Shown here: in pieces, positions 1 to 7,870 of the stretch | How positions within the stretch are numbered: the first letter of the stretch is position 1 | Layout of the letters: every line of letters starts with the position of its first letter | Origin: Sporosarcina sp. FSL K6-3457 | GTDB lineage: Bacteria > Bacillota > Bacilli > Bacillales_A > Planococcaceae | Reading direction: 5' to 3' | NCBI RefSeq assembly: GCF_038007285.1 | Contig: NZ_JBBOWX010000001.1 | Span: 3,427,501-3,491,500, forward strand | Length of the DNA: 64,000 nucleotides | Program-made: the position numbers and the translations under genes | Notes under the pieces: generated by a model | Told to the model about the DNA's origin: nothing | Seen by the model: the letters and a program-made list of their open reading frames with translations, nothing else | Database searches by the model: none

Positions 1-12
1 GGATTCTTCCTT

Positions 13-44
13 AGGCAGCCCTGACAATTAGCGCTGCCTTTTTT
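13..44 (+). terminator. intrinsic terminator of a gene left of the window
   Basis: Arms AGGCAGC (13-19) and GCTGCCT (33-39) are followed by a T-run. The polarity fits a plus-strand gene ending just outside the window. The stop codon of the convergent CAP-domain gene lies in the loop. Confidence 0.5.
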
Positions 45-1098
45 CTTCTATCGTCATACGCACAAAAATTTGGGTATAATACTTGCTATACGCACCTGTA
101 CCAAGATGCGTGAAATTCTTATCAAGCAAGACATCACGGTGTGAAGGCGAATTGAGCCACCCATGGACAGCTTCTATCGCATCTACATAATTGGACGCAA
201 TATTCTCTCCTGCTTTACGATGTTCAATTTCCGCTTCTTTTAACCGATTGGCAAGATTGCCAGCGTCCGGTGATTCATGCGAAAAGTAATTTTCCTTCGC
301 CATATCTTCACTATGTTTATGGGCTACCTCACCCAAATAATAATTACCGAACAATTCGTTCACGTCATGTTTCTTTCGATAGACATTCGTTAGCTCAAAA
401 ATTTGTCGTTCCATTGCCCGGTCCACTTCCATTTGAATCGTTGATGAAGGACGATGCGGACTAACGATTTCCCCCATATAAGCCATATCATATGGCTGAT
501 GAAGAACAAGCGTAATCGGATCGATAAAACGTACAGCTTCCAATACTTCATCAACAGCATCGATGTACAACTGTGCATAGACCCCCTCATATTCAATCAA
601 CAACCGGGTTTTCACGTCGTCCCCATTCAATGTAAACGTATAAATACTGTCATCTACCTGCGCAGCTACTTCCGTCTCCACAATTGTAGAACGATAAATA
701 TCTTGCACATTCTGCCCTATTGTAAAAGGAGCTACATTGGAAGCTACTTCTGCTGTGTAAATTTGATTTACTTGCCCGTCTACTATCCCCGCCATGAATT
801 GTAAATCTGTCGCATAAATCCACCAATCATAGCCATAATCAGATGGCTCAATTCTAGTCGGTTTACCCATTTCATCCACTAGCTTATCCACCGATTGTCC
901 AACAAATAAGGATAAGCCCACTTCGGGTCTTGCTGCTTGTACTGTTGCCAAGCCTTCCCCTGTTCCTGGTACAGGTATGGCTGTTCCATGCTTCACCGGT
1001 GATTCGAGCGGTTTATTTTCCTTCACCCGATCATTCATACTATAAAAAAGCACTAAAACAATGACTAAGAGGAGTGCTATTTTCCAAAGTACTTTCAT
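28..1098 (-). CDS. ylbC: CAP-domain protein, YlbC-like
   Basis: The 356-residue product has an N-terminal membrane anchor (about residues 4-22), a middle region matching the CAP-associated N-terminal domain, and a C-terminal CAP/SCP domain from about residue 235. Visible CAP motifs are HSEDM, FSHESPD, GENIA and the W-x-x-SPSHR signature. I chose the ATG at 1098 because AAGGCGGT lies 7-8 nt upstream; the open frame extends 26 codons further without a good site. In B. subtilis ylbC sits a few genes beyond ctaG, so the location fits. Probably an extracytoplasmic anchored protein; the biochemical role of this family is not established. Confidence 0.8.
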   Translation of the reverse strand: MKVLWKIALLLVIVLVLFYSMNDRVKENKPLESPVKHGTAIPVPGTGEGLATVQAARPEVGLSLFVGQSVDKLVDEMGKPTRIEPSDYGYDWWIYATDLQFMAGIVDGQVNQIYTAEVASNVAPFTIGQNVQDIYRSTIVETEVAAQVDDSIYTFTLNGDDVKTRLLIEYEGVYAQLYIDAVDEVLEAVRFIDPITLVLHQPYDMAYMGEIVSPHRPSSTIQMEVDRAMERQIFELTNVYRKKHDVNELFGNYYLGEVAHKHSEDMAKENYFSHESPDAGNLANRLKEAEIEHRKAGENIASNYVDAIEAVHGWLNSPSHRDVLLDKNFTHLGTGAYSKYYTQIFVRMTIEEKRQR

Positions 1099-1243
1099 TT
1101 TTCGCACCGCCTTCAAAAATAAGTAGTTTAATCTATTCACTTCTATGCCATCCTTAAACATAATTCCTTCTTTCATTATACTTCGTCAAGTAGAGAAAAA
1201 TGTTGAGATTTGTCTTATTCATTATACGAATTCACAAGTTAGA

Positions 1244-1291
1244 CAATGACACAATGTTGTCATTGCAACTACTGACGATTTGTTCTATTAT
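1244..1291 (+). promoter_or_regulatory. yugN promoter with palindromic operator-like site
   Basis: TTGCAA (1263-1268), a 17-nt spacer and TATTAT (1286-1291) form a sigma-A-like promoter. A perfect inverted repeat with arms CAATGACA (1244-1251) and TGTCATTG (1258-1265) overlaps the -35 region, as a repressor or activator site would. The binding protein is unknown. Confidence 0.45.
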
Positions 1292-1340
1292 TAATAGGTA
1301 TAGGGAATTGGCTGAACGATATATAAGGAGGACATGAACT

Positions 1341-1706
1341 ATGTATATTGAAGATACAGGCATCGAAAATATGGTTGTCGACTTATCAGTACTTGATGAA
1401 ATTATGCTAAAACACAACCTGATCCGTGCAGGTCAGTGGGACTATGAAAGAGCAACATTCGATAAGAAATATGTCATCAAAGAAGGTACATATTATTTGC
1501 GCGTCTTTACTTACACAATTGATGGCGACGTTGATTCACGTCATGCAGATATGATTCTTAAAAAACCAGTTATCGGTAAGCATTATTATCCACATGGCGT
1601 AGAATATGGTGAAGATGAACACTTCCCAGCAAGCCTTGTTAAAGACTGTGTTGCAACATTAAAAGCTGTACACGCTGAACTACTACCATACAACCTAAAA
1701 AAATAA
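1341..1706 (+). CDS. yugN: YugN-family protein
   Basis: This 121-residue soluble protein resembles the YugN-like family (PF08868). It has an early GQWDY motif, an alternating-strand middle (YYLRVFTY, DGDVDSRHAD), and a C-terminal HYYPHGVEYGEDEHFP stretch. AAGGAGG lies 10 nt before the ATG. It is monocistronic with its own promoter and terminator. Function is unknown; the family is small and restricted to Bacillales as far as I know. Confidence 0.75.
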   Translation: MYIEDTGIENMVVDLSVLDEIMLKHNLIRAGQWDYERATFDKKYVIKEGTYYLRVFTYTIDGDVDSRHADMILKKPVIGKHYYPHGVEYGEDEHFPASLVKDCVATLKAVHAELLPYNLKK

Positions 1707-1717
1707 TCGAGTAATGA

Positions 1718-1756
1718 GAAGCCAAAGACTTTTAATAAAGTTCTTCGGCTTTTTCT
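1718..1756 (+). terminator. yugN terminator
   Basis: A hairpin (AGCCAAAGACTTT pairing with AAAGTTCTTCGGCT) is followed by TTTT. It lies directly after the yugN stop. Confidence 0.6.
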
Positions 1757-1837
1757 ATTCCACAAATCCCTTACCAATTTTTCCTCTCCCCACTAATGAA
1801 TCATCTACATGTTGGGTATAATTGAATTATACATGGA

Positions 1838-1862
1838 TCAATTACGCCTTGGCGTAATTCAA
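1838..1862. repeat. partial copy of modular palindromic repeat (module A)
   Basis: ATTACGCC-TT-GGCGTAAT palindrome just upstream of the ytvI-like gene. The same module recurs at 7423, 7669 and 24775, where it forms part of a longer composite repeat. Confidence 0.6.
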
Positions 1863-1894
1863 CTTCTGTAGTGAATACTCTGGGGGAATGACCT

Positions 1895-2953
1895 TTGACA
1901 AAATGGCTCACAAAACGTAATTTTATCATCACACTAAGCATAGTCTTCATGATTTTAATTATCATCTTTATTATTCCTGTTTCAATCCCTCTCATTCTTG
2001 CACTTCTTACTGCAATACTAATCGACCCGCTCGTTAAACTCACAGAAAAAAAATGTAAATGGAATCGAAAAATATCTGTCACCTCCATTTTCATTTTTAT
2101 CCTTACAGTTACCGCCTTTGCACTTTATTACATCGTTACCCAATTAATCGGCAAGATTATAAAGTTCATAGAAGCAGTACCTGATTATTTAAATTCATTG
2201 TCAGGTTTATGGATCGATAGTCAAAGTAAATTGTTTCAATACACTTCCGTATTACCCGATGAAGTCATCAAACCTATCCGAAAAGAATTCAAAGATATAT
2301 TTGAAGCGATGCGTGAATCCATTCTAAGCTTACTAAGTTATGAGAAGGTTATGGTGCTGATGACTGAAATTCCAAACTTTCTCATCAGCTTCACTGTTTT
2401 TTTTATCGCTTTGTTCCTCTTTATGCTCGAATTACCTGAACTGAAAAAAATGTTATTTAGGCACTTGACGACGTCAACCGCAGAAAAAGTTCGCTATATG
2501 ATTACAAACCTCAACTCCGTTATTTTCGGTTTCATAAAAGCCCAACTGTTGATGAGCTTTATTATCCTGGCGGTCACATTCGTTGGCCTTCTTTTAATCA
2601 TACCTAAGTATGCAGTTATGATGTCTCTTGTAATTTGGATTATCGATATCATTCCTATACTCGGGTCCATTGTTATCCTGGCACCTTGGTCATTGTATCT
2701 ATTCATAAGTGGAGATATTGCAACTGCTACGAAATTGGCGATTCTAGCTGTCATCCTACTCATCGTCGGCAGAACTGTCGAACCAAAAATAATGGGTTCC
2801 CAAATTGGGTTATCACCACTTCCAACACTAATTTCTATGTTCGTTGGATTGAAACTGATGGGCTTCCTTGGACTTTTCATCGGCCCACTTATCATTATCT
2901 TATTTACAACAGCACGTGAAGCTGGAATTATTAAAATGAATTTTAGAATCTAG
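1895..2953 (+). CDS. ytvI: AI-2E/YtvI-type membrane permease
   Basis: The 352-residue polytopic membrane protein has paired N-terminal helices, a large hydrophilic loop (about 75-150), and four to five C-terminal helices. Family-typical segments are WIIDIIPILGS (about 250) and VEPKIMGSQIGLSPLP (about 295). This matches the AI-2E transporter superfamily, subgroup YtvI, which is linked to sporulation in Bacillus. The start is TTG at 1895 with GGGGGAAUG upstream. No partner genes are adjacent. The family link is firm; transported substrate is unknown. Confidence 0.75.
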   Translation: MTKWLTKRNFIITLSIVFMILIIIFIIPVSIPLILALLTAILIDPLVKLTEKKCKWNRKISVTSIFIFILTVTAFALYYIVTQLIGKIIKFIEAVPDYLNSLSGLWIDSQSKLFQYTSVLPDEVIKPIRKEFKDIFEAMRESILSLLSYEKVMVLMTEIPNFLISFTVFFIALFLFMLELPELKKMLFRHLTTSTAEKVRYMITNLNSVIFGFIKAQLLMSFIILAVTFVGLLLIIPKYAVMMSLVIWIIDIIPILGSIVILAPWSLYLFISGDIATATKLAILAVILLIVGRTVEPKIMGSQIGLSPLPTLISMFVGLKLMGFLGLFIGPLIIILFTTAREAGIIKMNFRI

Positions 2954-2967
2954 GTCCGTGTGAATGA

Positions 2968-2998
2968 AGGCAAACGAAGTTGGGACGTTTGTTTTTCG
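2968..2998 (+). terminator. ytvI terminator
   Basis: CAAACG / CGTTTG arms with a 9-nt loop, followed by a T-run, 15 nt after the stop codon. Confidence 0.65.
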
Positions 2999-3089
2999 GC
3001 TTCAATTCAAAAAATAGTACACCTAAATGTATTTTTTAAGGTATAATCGTTTGTATAACTAAAAATTCATACTATATGGAGTGAGTAAT

Positions 3090-4187
3090 TTGACGCAAAC
3101 GATTCAATCCGTCTACAACTTTAACGCAGGCCCTTCAGCACTTCCTTTAGCCGTTCTGGAAAAAGCGCAAACGGAACTGATCAATTTCCGTGGTACCGGT
3201 ATGTCTATCATGGAGCTGAGCCATCGTAGCAAGCCTTATGAAGATGTACATAATCAAGCAATTGAACGCCTAAAGAAACTCTATTCAATTCCAGAAAATT
3301 ACGAGGTCCTGTTCCTACAAGGTGGGGCAAGCCATCAATTCTCAATGATTCCTATGAATTTTTTGCAGTCTGGAAAAAAAGCGGGCTATATTATGACGGG
3401 CGTTTGGGCAGAAAAAGCATTTTCTGAGGCTAAATTATTTGGTGAGCCCTACGAGGTTGCTAGTACAGCAGCCGACAAGCACAACCGAATCCCTAAGTTG
3501 AATGAACTAACATTTAACGATGATGACGCTTATATTCACATCACAACAAACAACACCATTTACGGTACCCAGTGGAAGGACCTTCCCGATACAGGAAACG
3601 TCCCGTTAATTGCCGATATGTCTAGTGATATCATGTCCAAGCCGGTAGATGTGAGCAAGTTTGGCCTTATTTACGCAGGTGCCCAAAAAAATCTGGGGCC
3701 TTCTGGTGTAACGGTCGTCATTATCCGTAAAGATTTGTTGGAAAAAGGGAATCCCAACATCCCAACAACATTGAAGTACACGACACATGCCGACAGCAAC
3801 TCGCTGTACCATACTCCTCCTACTTTCGGGATCTATATGCTTGGTGAAGTACTGGGCTGGATTGAAGAATCTGGTGGGGTAGAAGCCATCGCACAACGTA
3901 ATGAGGAAAAGGCGAAACTAATCTATGATGCTATCGATAACAGCAATGGTTTCTATCAGGGTCATGCGCAGTTGGAAAGCCGCTCTCTTATGAACATTAC
4001 GTTCCGTCTAGCTGATGAGACATTAGAGAAAAAGTTTTTGGCAGAGGCAAAAGATGCTGGCTTTGTTGGTTTAAATGGTCACCGCTCCGTTGGCGGATGC
4101 CGGGCATCAACATATAATGCCGTTCCTTTGGAAGCTTGTAAAGCGCTTAGTGAATTTATGCTTCAATTTCAAAAGAACAATCAGTGA
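3090..4187 (+). CDS. serC: phosphoserine aminotransferase
   Basis: PLP-dependent class V aminotransferase converting 3-phosphohydroxypyruvate and glutamate to phosphoserine and 2-oxoglutarate in serine synthesis. Hallmarks are the N-terminal NFNAGPSALP, QGGASHQF, the DMSSDI stretch, and the PLP lysine in AGAQKNLGPSG. The open frame begins at GTG 3081, but that GTG is part of the Shine-Dalgarno (GGAGTGAG). TTG 3090, 8 nt downstream, is the likelier start (365 aa). serA is not adjacent, so this is a lone biosynthetic gene. Confidence 0.93.
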   Translation: MTQTIQSVYNFNAGPSALPLAVLEKAQTELINFRGTGMSIMELSHRSKPYEDVHNQAIERLKKLYSIPENYEVLFLQGGASHQFSMIPMNFLQSGKKAGYIMTGVWAEKAFSEAKLFGEPYEVASTAADKHNRIPKLNELTFNDDDAYIHITTNNTIYGTQWKDLPDTGNVPLIADMSSDIMSKPVDVSKFGLIYAGAQKNLGPSGVTVVIIRKDLLEKGNPNIPTTLKYTTHADSNSLYHTPPTFGIYMLGEVLGWIEESGGVEAIAQRNEEKAKLIYDAIDNSNGFYQGHAQLESRSLMNITFRLADETLEKKFLAEAKDAGFVGLNGHRSVGGCRASTYNAVPLEACKALSEFMLQFQKNNQ

Positions 4188-4193
4188 TAGACA

Positions 4194-4240
4194 AAAAGAG
4201 AAGGCGCTTATCCATCTGGGTAAAGTGCCCTCTCTTTTTT
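4194..4240 (+). terminator. serC terminator
   Basis: Long hairpin (AAAGAGAAGGCGCTTATCC with its imperfect complement) ending in TTTTTTTT immediately after serC. Confidence 0.75.
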
Positions 4241-4245
4241 TTATT

Positions 4246-4302
4246 AAAGAAAAAAACAGCTTGGGAAGCAATGATACTTCTCCAAACTGCTTTATAATTT
4301 AA
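4246..4302 (-). terminator. terminator of the ctaG-DUF420 unit
   Basis: On the minus strand AAGCAGTTTGGAGAAG pairs with CTTCCCAAGCTG and is followed by a run of T, directly after the DUF420 stop codon. Confidence 0.6.
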
Positions 4303-4323
4303 ATGTCCTTTTAAGCGAGCAAT

Positions 4324-4785
4324 TTACAGTCCAAAGATGGCCTTAAAGACTGATGTCGTCTCTCCACTCTCATAAAAAACATAAAGTAACAAATAGACAG
4401 CAACACCCGTAATCGCTGTAAACAACCAAATAACACTTGCTGTAGGACCCATTTTCCGGTGTTTGACCAAGTTATTCTTCAATCCTGCGTGAATTGTTAT
4501 TCCTCCAAGTACTGCACCTGTCGTCGCAAGACAGATATGAAAAACGAGGAAAATCGTATAATACACCTTCAAATAATCTGGACCACCAAATGCCGTATTA
4601 CCTACAAAAATGCTTCTTGACATATAAATAATCAAAAAAAGAATCGCTGAAACAGCTGCTGCCAACATCATTTTTTTATGTGCTTCAATGTTCTTTTTTC
4701 GAATAAGATTCCAGCCAATGACTACAAAAATAGCCGATAGGACAATTAAAAATGTACTGATTGTAGGCAGTAATGGCACAGTCAT
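4324..4785 (-). CDS. yozB: DUF420 membrane protein, YozB-like
   Basis: The 153-residue integral membrane protein has four to five helices. It carries the DUF420 pattern with a histidine-bearing helix (YTIFLVFHICLATTGAVLG) and RKMGPTASVIWLFTAITG near the C-terminus. It lies 68 bp downstream of ctaG in the same direction and probably shares its transcript. Adjacency to ctaG is common in aerobic Bacillales and suggests a role in oxidase assembly or function, which is inference. Confidence 0.8.
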   Translation of the reverse strand: MTVPLLPTISTFLIVLSAIFVVIGWNLIRKKNIEAHKKMMLAAAVSAILFLIIYMSRSIFVGNTAFGGPDYLKVYYTIFLVFHICLATTGAVLGGITIHAGLKNNLVKHRKMGPTASVIWLFTAITGVAVYLLLYVFYESGETTSVFKAIFGL

Positions 4786-4805
4786 TCGCTATATTCCCCT
4801 TTTCA

Positions 4806-4857
4806 GACAAATTCATCTTAACCAGAGGAAGGTTGAACTCCCTCTGACTCAAGTTAC
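4806..4857. repeat. partial copy of modular palindromic repeat (module D)
   Basis: Contains TTGAACTCCCTCTGACTCAAG, equivalent to the last module of the repeats at 7423 and 7669. It occupies the ctaG-yozB gap and touches the end of ctaG. Confidence 0.55.
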
Positions 4858-5795
4858 AATTGGTGTTCTTGCAACGCTAATCTTTGCTGCTCTAGATCTA
4901 CTAGAGCTTTTTTTGTAATTTCTTCTGCGTTATCTTGTTCTTCCTTATACCATTTTATAAAAACACTACCGATAACAAAAACATAAACAATTTCTTGTAT
5001 GACTTTCATAAGAATTCCACCTAGTTGCTGATCCGTCAATGTCTCCATATTCGTAAACAATTCAGGTCCTGAAATTCCCAATCCAGATAACCCTGCCAGC
5101 GTACCAGCAGGCACACATAATGCCATTGCTTTCAGCCATGCTTCCCCACTCTGATACGTTTCATAGACTGGAACATCAACAAAAATAATCAGTGAACAGG
5201 CTGGCGTGATAAAAATAGCACTTAAAATAATATAACCAATTTTTTTCAGTCCATGAAGCTTTGGTTGTCCCTCTAACGTATTAATAACGGGCCACCAAAA
5301 CAACATCGCTGCTAAAAATAACGTAATCGTAAAAATAGTATGCAATGGTGCGCTCAGTTTTACACTATCCAAAATAATGGGGATATGATAAATCGAAAAC
5401 ATTCCGATAAATATAATTAGGCTAATAACTGGTTTTGTCAGCACACCAATAATACGAGCAAGTATTTTTATATCAAAAACTTTTTTCCACATCCAGTTAG
5501 GAATCCCGATAATTAGTAACGGAGCTACTAGAAGTAATAATAACGCCATTTGCACCATATGCATTGTAAATAAAATATGGCCCATTAAATCGACAGGTGA
5601 TCCCTTTACCGCATATAGTAAAACCATTGACAATAAAAACAACAGGAATTGCTTACGTGTGAGTGATTCAGTTCCTTCAAATCGATGACGCATCTTTGTT
5701 GCAAGAAATATATACAACGCGATGCCGATTAGTATTATTAGTAAAAACCATGGACTCCATAATGCACGAAATCCAAATATGCTTAGAGGCATCAT
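4854..5795 (-). CDS. ctaG: cytochrome c oxidase assembly factor CtaG
   Basis: The 313-residue, seven-helix membrane protein belongs to the caa3_CtaG family, which is required for active caa3 oxidase in B. subtilis, probably through copper handling. Characteristic stretches are the N-terminal LWSPWF and the histidine-rich helices HILFTMHMVQMALL and FSIYHIPIILD. AAGGAG lies 10 nt before the first of two ATGs. In B. subtilis ctaG directly follows ctaF; here a TnpB element separates them and the gene has its own promoter at 5831-5859. Confidence 0.93.
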   Translation of the reverse strand: MMPLSIFGFRALWSPWFLLIILIGIALYIFLATKMRHRFEGTESLTRKQFLLFLLSMVLLYAVKGSPVDLMGHILFTMHMVQMALLLLLVAPLLIIGIPNWMWKKVFDIKILARIIGVLTKPVISLIIFIGMFSIYHIPIILDSVKLSAPLHTIFTITLFLAAMLFWWPVINTLEGQPKLHGLKKIGYIILSAIFITPACSLIIFVDVPVYETYQSGEAWLKAMALCVPAGTLAGLSGLGISGPELFTNMETLTDQQLGGILMKVIQEIVYVFVIGSVFIKWYKEEQDNAEEITKKALVDLEQQRLALQEHQL

Positions 5796-5830
5796 ATTAT
5801 AGTTGCTCCTTTCTAAATAAGTCTTGTTCT

Positions 5831-5859
5831 ATTATAAAACGAATAACACCTTAACTCAA
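5831..5859 (-). promoter_or_regulatory. ctaG promoter
   Basis: Reading on the minus strand: TTGAGT, exactly 17 nt, TATAAT, about 35 nt upstream of the ctaG start. It lies between the inserted TnpB element and ctaG, so ctaG can be expressed despite separation from the cta operon. Confidence 0.6.
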
Positions 5860-5949
5860 TGTACGAACTATGACATTTGATCCATGAACCTCCCGCCACT
5901 TAAAACGATTCGTTTTTGAAGTGGAGGTTTCCTACAATATTGACAACAG

Positions 5950-6095
5950 CGTTCCAATAAGAAAAGTGGGTGACACTTCTCTTTTGTGATGAATCACAGG
6001 AATCACTTTCGACAACTACAGTAGGCAACAACTTATCTGACGATAAGCAGGGTCGGAACTGACCATCTACTACTTCTTGCCATTAGGCAATCCGT
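5950..6095 (-). ncRNA. candidate omega RNA (reRNA) of TnpB
   Basis: On the minus strand, overlapping and following the tnpB stop, lies a compact series of hairpins. They are GGTC/GACC (6051-6064), CTTATC/GATAAG (6032-6047), GTGAT-rich (about 5986-6006), and GAAGTG/CACTT (about 5961-5985). TnpB proteins use an RNA made from exactly this location, with the guide read from sequence past the element end (below about 5950). The scaffold end is inferred, not mapped. Confidence 0.5.
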
Positions 6096-7270
6096 AGATA
6101 CTTTGTATGCTTCAAACTGAAATCCAGTTCTCTGATTTCCCCATAAAATGTTTTAGCAAAGAAGTTGGCTGCACCATGAATGTCACGATGGTTGGAGTAA
6201 CCGCATGGGCATTTGTACAATCTCGAAGACACTTTACGTCTCTTCGCACAACAAGGACATTGTTGTGTCGTATAACTTTCATCATGTTTCTCAATTGTCA
6301 TGCCTTCTACTTCTAGTTTGTACGTCAAATAGGTGTATACTTTACCGAAAGACCAATTCGATAGTTTTTGGTTCGTCGTTCGACGCCGAACCTTTTTCTT
6401 TTTTCGACGAGAGGTATTCCGTTGCACTCCGTCTACATCGCCAAATGCCACTTCTTTCACTTCATTTTCAACGCACCACTCAACAAATTGTTTTGTCGTT
6501 TTATGAAGCCCATCTTGGAGCTGTCTTTCACTTTTGGAAAGCACATATTTTTTTGCTTGGTTATACTTTTTCCACTGCTTAGAACCTTTTGTACACTTGC
6601 TCATTTTCCGTTGTAGTTCAGCAAGTTTTTTATTGCGCAGTCGATGAATCGAGCGAATTTTACGACCAGTCAGGATGATATTTTCTCCATTCTCAGCCAC
6701 TGCCGCAATGGTGTGTACTTCGCCGACATCGATAGCTGCACGATTTTCAAAGGCATGTTCTTTGGCTGTTTGGCCGTTTTCATAAGCAATCGATAGCATG
6801 AGTTGACGGTCGAAAATCAATTCAATTTCTTTAATTTGACCTACTCGGATTTCTTTTGTCCAAACAACAAGAGGAGCCTGCCTTTTACCCTCAAAAATGC
6901 CCATCGATAATTCGATTTTACCGTTCCCAAACACCTTGAAACCATTATTCGCCCATTTTGTATTGAAGTGTTTCTTCTGTTTATAGGGATATTTAGTTGC
7001 ATGACCTGCTTTTCTGGCTTTATTTGCCGAATCTCGGGCAAATAAATATTTATGGCAAACAGCTTGTACTGATTGGGAATGAATCGGATAGATCCCTTTT
7101 GTACTTTTTTGTAATTCACTTTTCGTGATCCATTTTCCCGTTTTTAGATGATGTTCTTTCGCAAGTTCCAAACAGCGATTCCATACTTCCCCAGAAACTT
7201 GATTACACTGAAATAATCGGTCAATCGTTTCCTTATTCGCCCGAAAAGATGTTTTAAGACAACGAATCAT
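6083..7270 (-). CDS. tnpB: TnpB RNA-guided nuclease homolog (IS605 OrfB)
   Basis: The 395-residue protein has an N-terminal helical DNA-binding region, RuvC-I with D181 (AAIDVGEVHT), a Lys/Arg-rich helix near 286-300, a zinc finger (CPCC at 338, CPC at 354) and RuvC-III with D363 (HRDIHGAAN). At RuvC-II, where most TnpBs have a catalytic glutamate, this one reads FGDVDGVQRN (about 276-285). The start is ATG 7270, since GGAGGG lies 6 nt upstream; 33 further upstream codons are open. The protein looks full-length and intact. No TnpA partner is present, so it may move only with help or be retained for nuclease or regulatory activity. Confidence 0.88.
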   Translation of the reverse strand: MIRCLKTSFRANKETIDRLFQCNQVSGEVWNRCLELAKEHHLKTGKWITKSELQKSTKGIYPIHSQSVQAVCHKYLFARDSANKARKAGHATKYPYKQKKHFNTKWANNGFKVFGNGKIELSMGIFEGKRQAPLVVWTKEIRVGQIKEIELIFDRQLMLSIAYENGQTAKEHAFENRAAIDVGEVHTIAAVAENGENIILTGRKIRSIHRLRNKKLAELQRKMSKCTKGSKQWKKYNQAKKYVLSKSERQLQDGLHKTTKQFVEWCVENEVKEVAFGDVDGVQRNTSRRKKKKVRRRTTNQKLSNWSFGKVYTYLTYKLEVEGMTIEKHDESYTTQQCPCCAKRRKVSSRLYKCPCGYSNHRDIHGAANFFAKTFYGEIRELDFSLKHTKYLRIA

Positions 7271-7422
7271 ATTCATCCCTCCAATCTCCCTTAACTGATT
7301 ATTCTTACAACCAATCATACCACAGGTTGAAACGGATGTTCTATATAAATTCGTATCAAATGCAAGCATTCATTTCCTACCTACGCTTTGCGTTGAGGAA
7401 GGAGAATTCTGCCTTGGGATGA

Positions 7423-7555
7423 TCAATTGCGCCTCGGCGTAATTGAGTTGGGATTTTGAATTGTGCACAGCACAATTAACTCCCCACAAAATCCCTAACA
7501 TCCGCCGGAGGCTTAACTTGATTCAGCAGGGAGTTTGAACTCCCTCTGATTGAAA
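7423..7555. repeat. modular palindromic repeat, copy 1 (complete)
   Basis: Four modules in order: A, AATTGCGCC/GGCGTAATT; B, GGGATTTTGAATTGTG pairing with CACAATT...CAAAATCCC; C, CATCCGCCGGAGGC; D, a GATTCAGCAGGGAG / CTCCCTCTGATT hairpin. It lies upstream of tnpB. Confidence 0.75.
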
Positions 7556-7624
7556 TGCTTTTCTGGCATTCATCCCGCCACTTATAGAAGTGGAGGACTT
7601 CTGCTGAAGCAAGTTAAAACAGGA

Positions 7625-7662
7625 AAAGCCTGTAGAAGATAAAATCTTCACAGGCTTTTGCA
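7625..7662. terminator. hairpin terminator between ctaF and the TnpB element
   Basis: AAAAGCCTGT(A)GAAGAT / ATCTTC(A)CAGGCTTTT, nearly perfect and symmetric, so it can act on either strand. On the minus strand it would end ctaF transcription before tnpB. Confidence 0.6.
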
Positions 7663-7668
7663 ATCAAT

Positions 7669-7867
7669 CAACTACGCCACGGCGTAATTGTGTCGGGATT
7701 TTGAATTGTGCTTATCTAAGTGCCTTAATTTCTGCAAAAAACGCAGAAATACGGCAAATCGAACCCTTTGCTGTTCGATTCACAATTAACTCCTTTCAAA
7801 ATCCCTGACATCCGCCGGAGGCTAAACTTGAATCAGCAGGGAGTTTGAACTCCCCCTGATTCAAGTT
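7669..7867. repeat. modular palindromic repeat, copy 2 (complete, long loop)
   Basis: Same A-B-C-D module order and orientation as the copy at 7423. Module B has an enlarged loop (about 60 nt) containing its own hairpin. It abuts the ctaF stop codon, so it would be in the 3' untranslated part of the cta mRNA. With the previous copy it accounts for most of the 600-bp gap between tnpB and ctaF. Confidence 0.75.
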
Positions 7868-7870
7868 TCA

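Larger units (their letters stand above)
5885..7610 (-). mobile_element. TnpB-only IS200/IS605-type element
   Basis: Contains one tnpB and no tnpA. Similar hairpins flank it: CCGCCACTT...AAGTGGAGG at about 5891-5928 and 7583-7606, with the same orientation on both sides. Exact ends cannot be fixed, because IS605-type elements make no target duplication and a palindromic repeat copy (7423-7555) lies inside the right flank. The insertion sits between ctaF and ctaG, which are contiguous in B. subtilis. Confidence 0.55.

Noticed and set aside
5885..7610. Complete IS605 element with tnpA
   Set aside because: No Y1 transposase motif (HUH) is found on either strand near tnpB.
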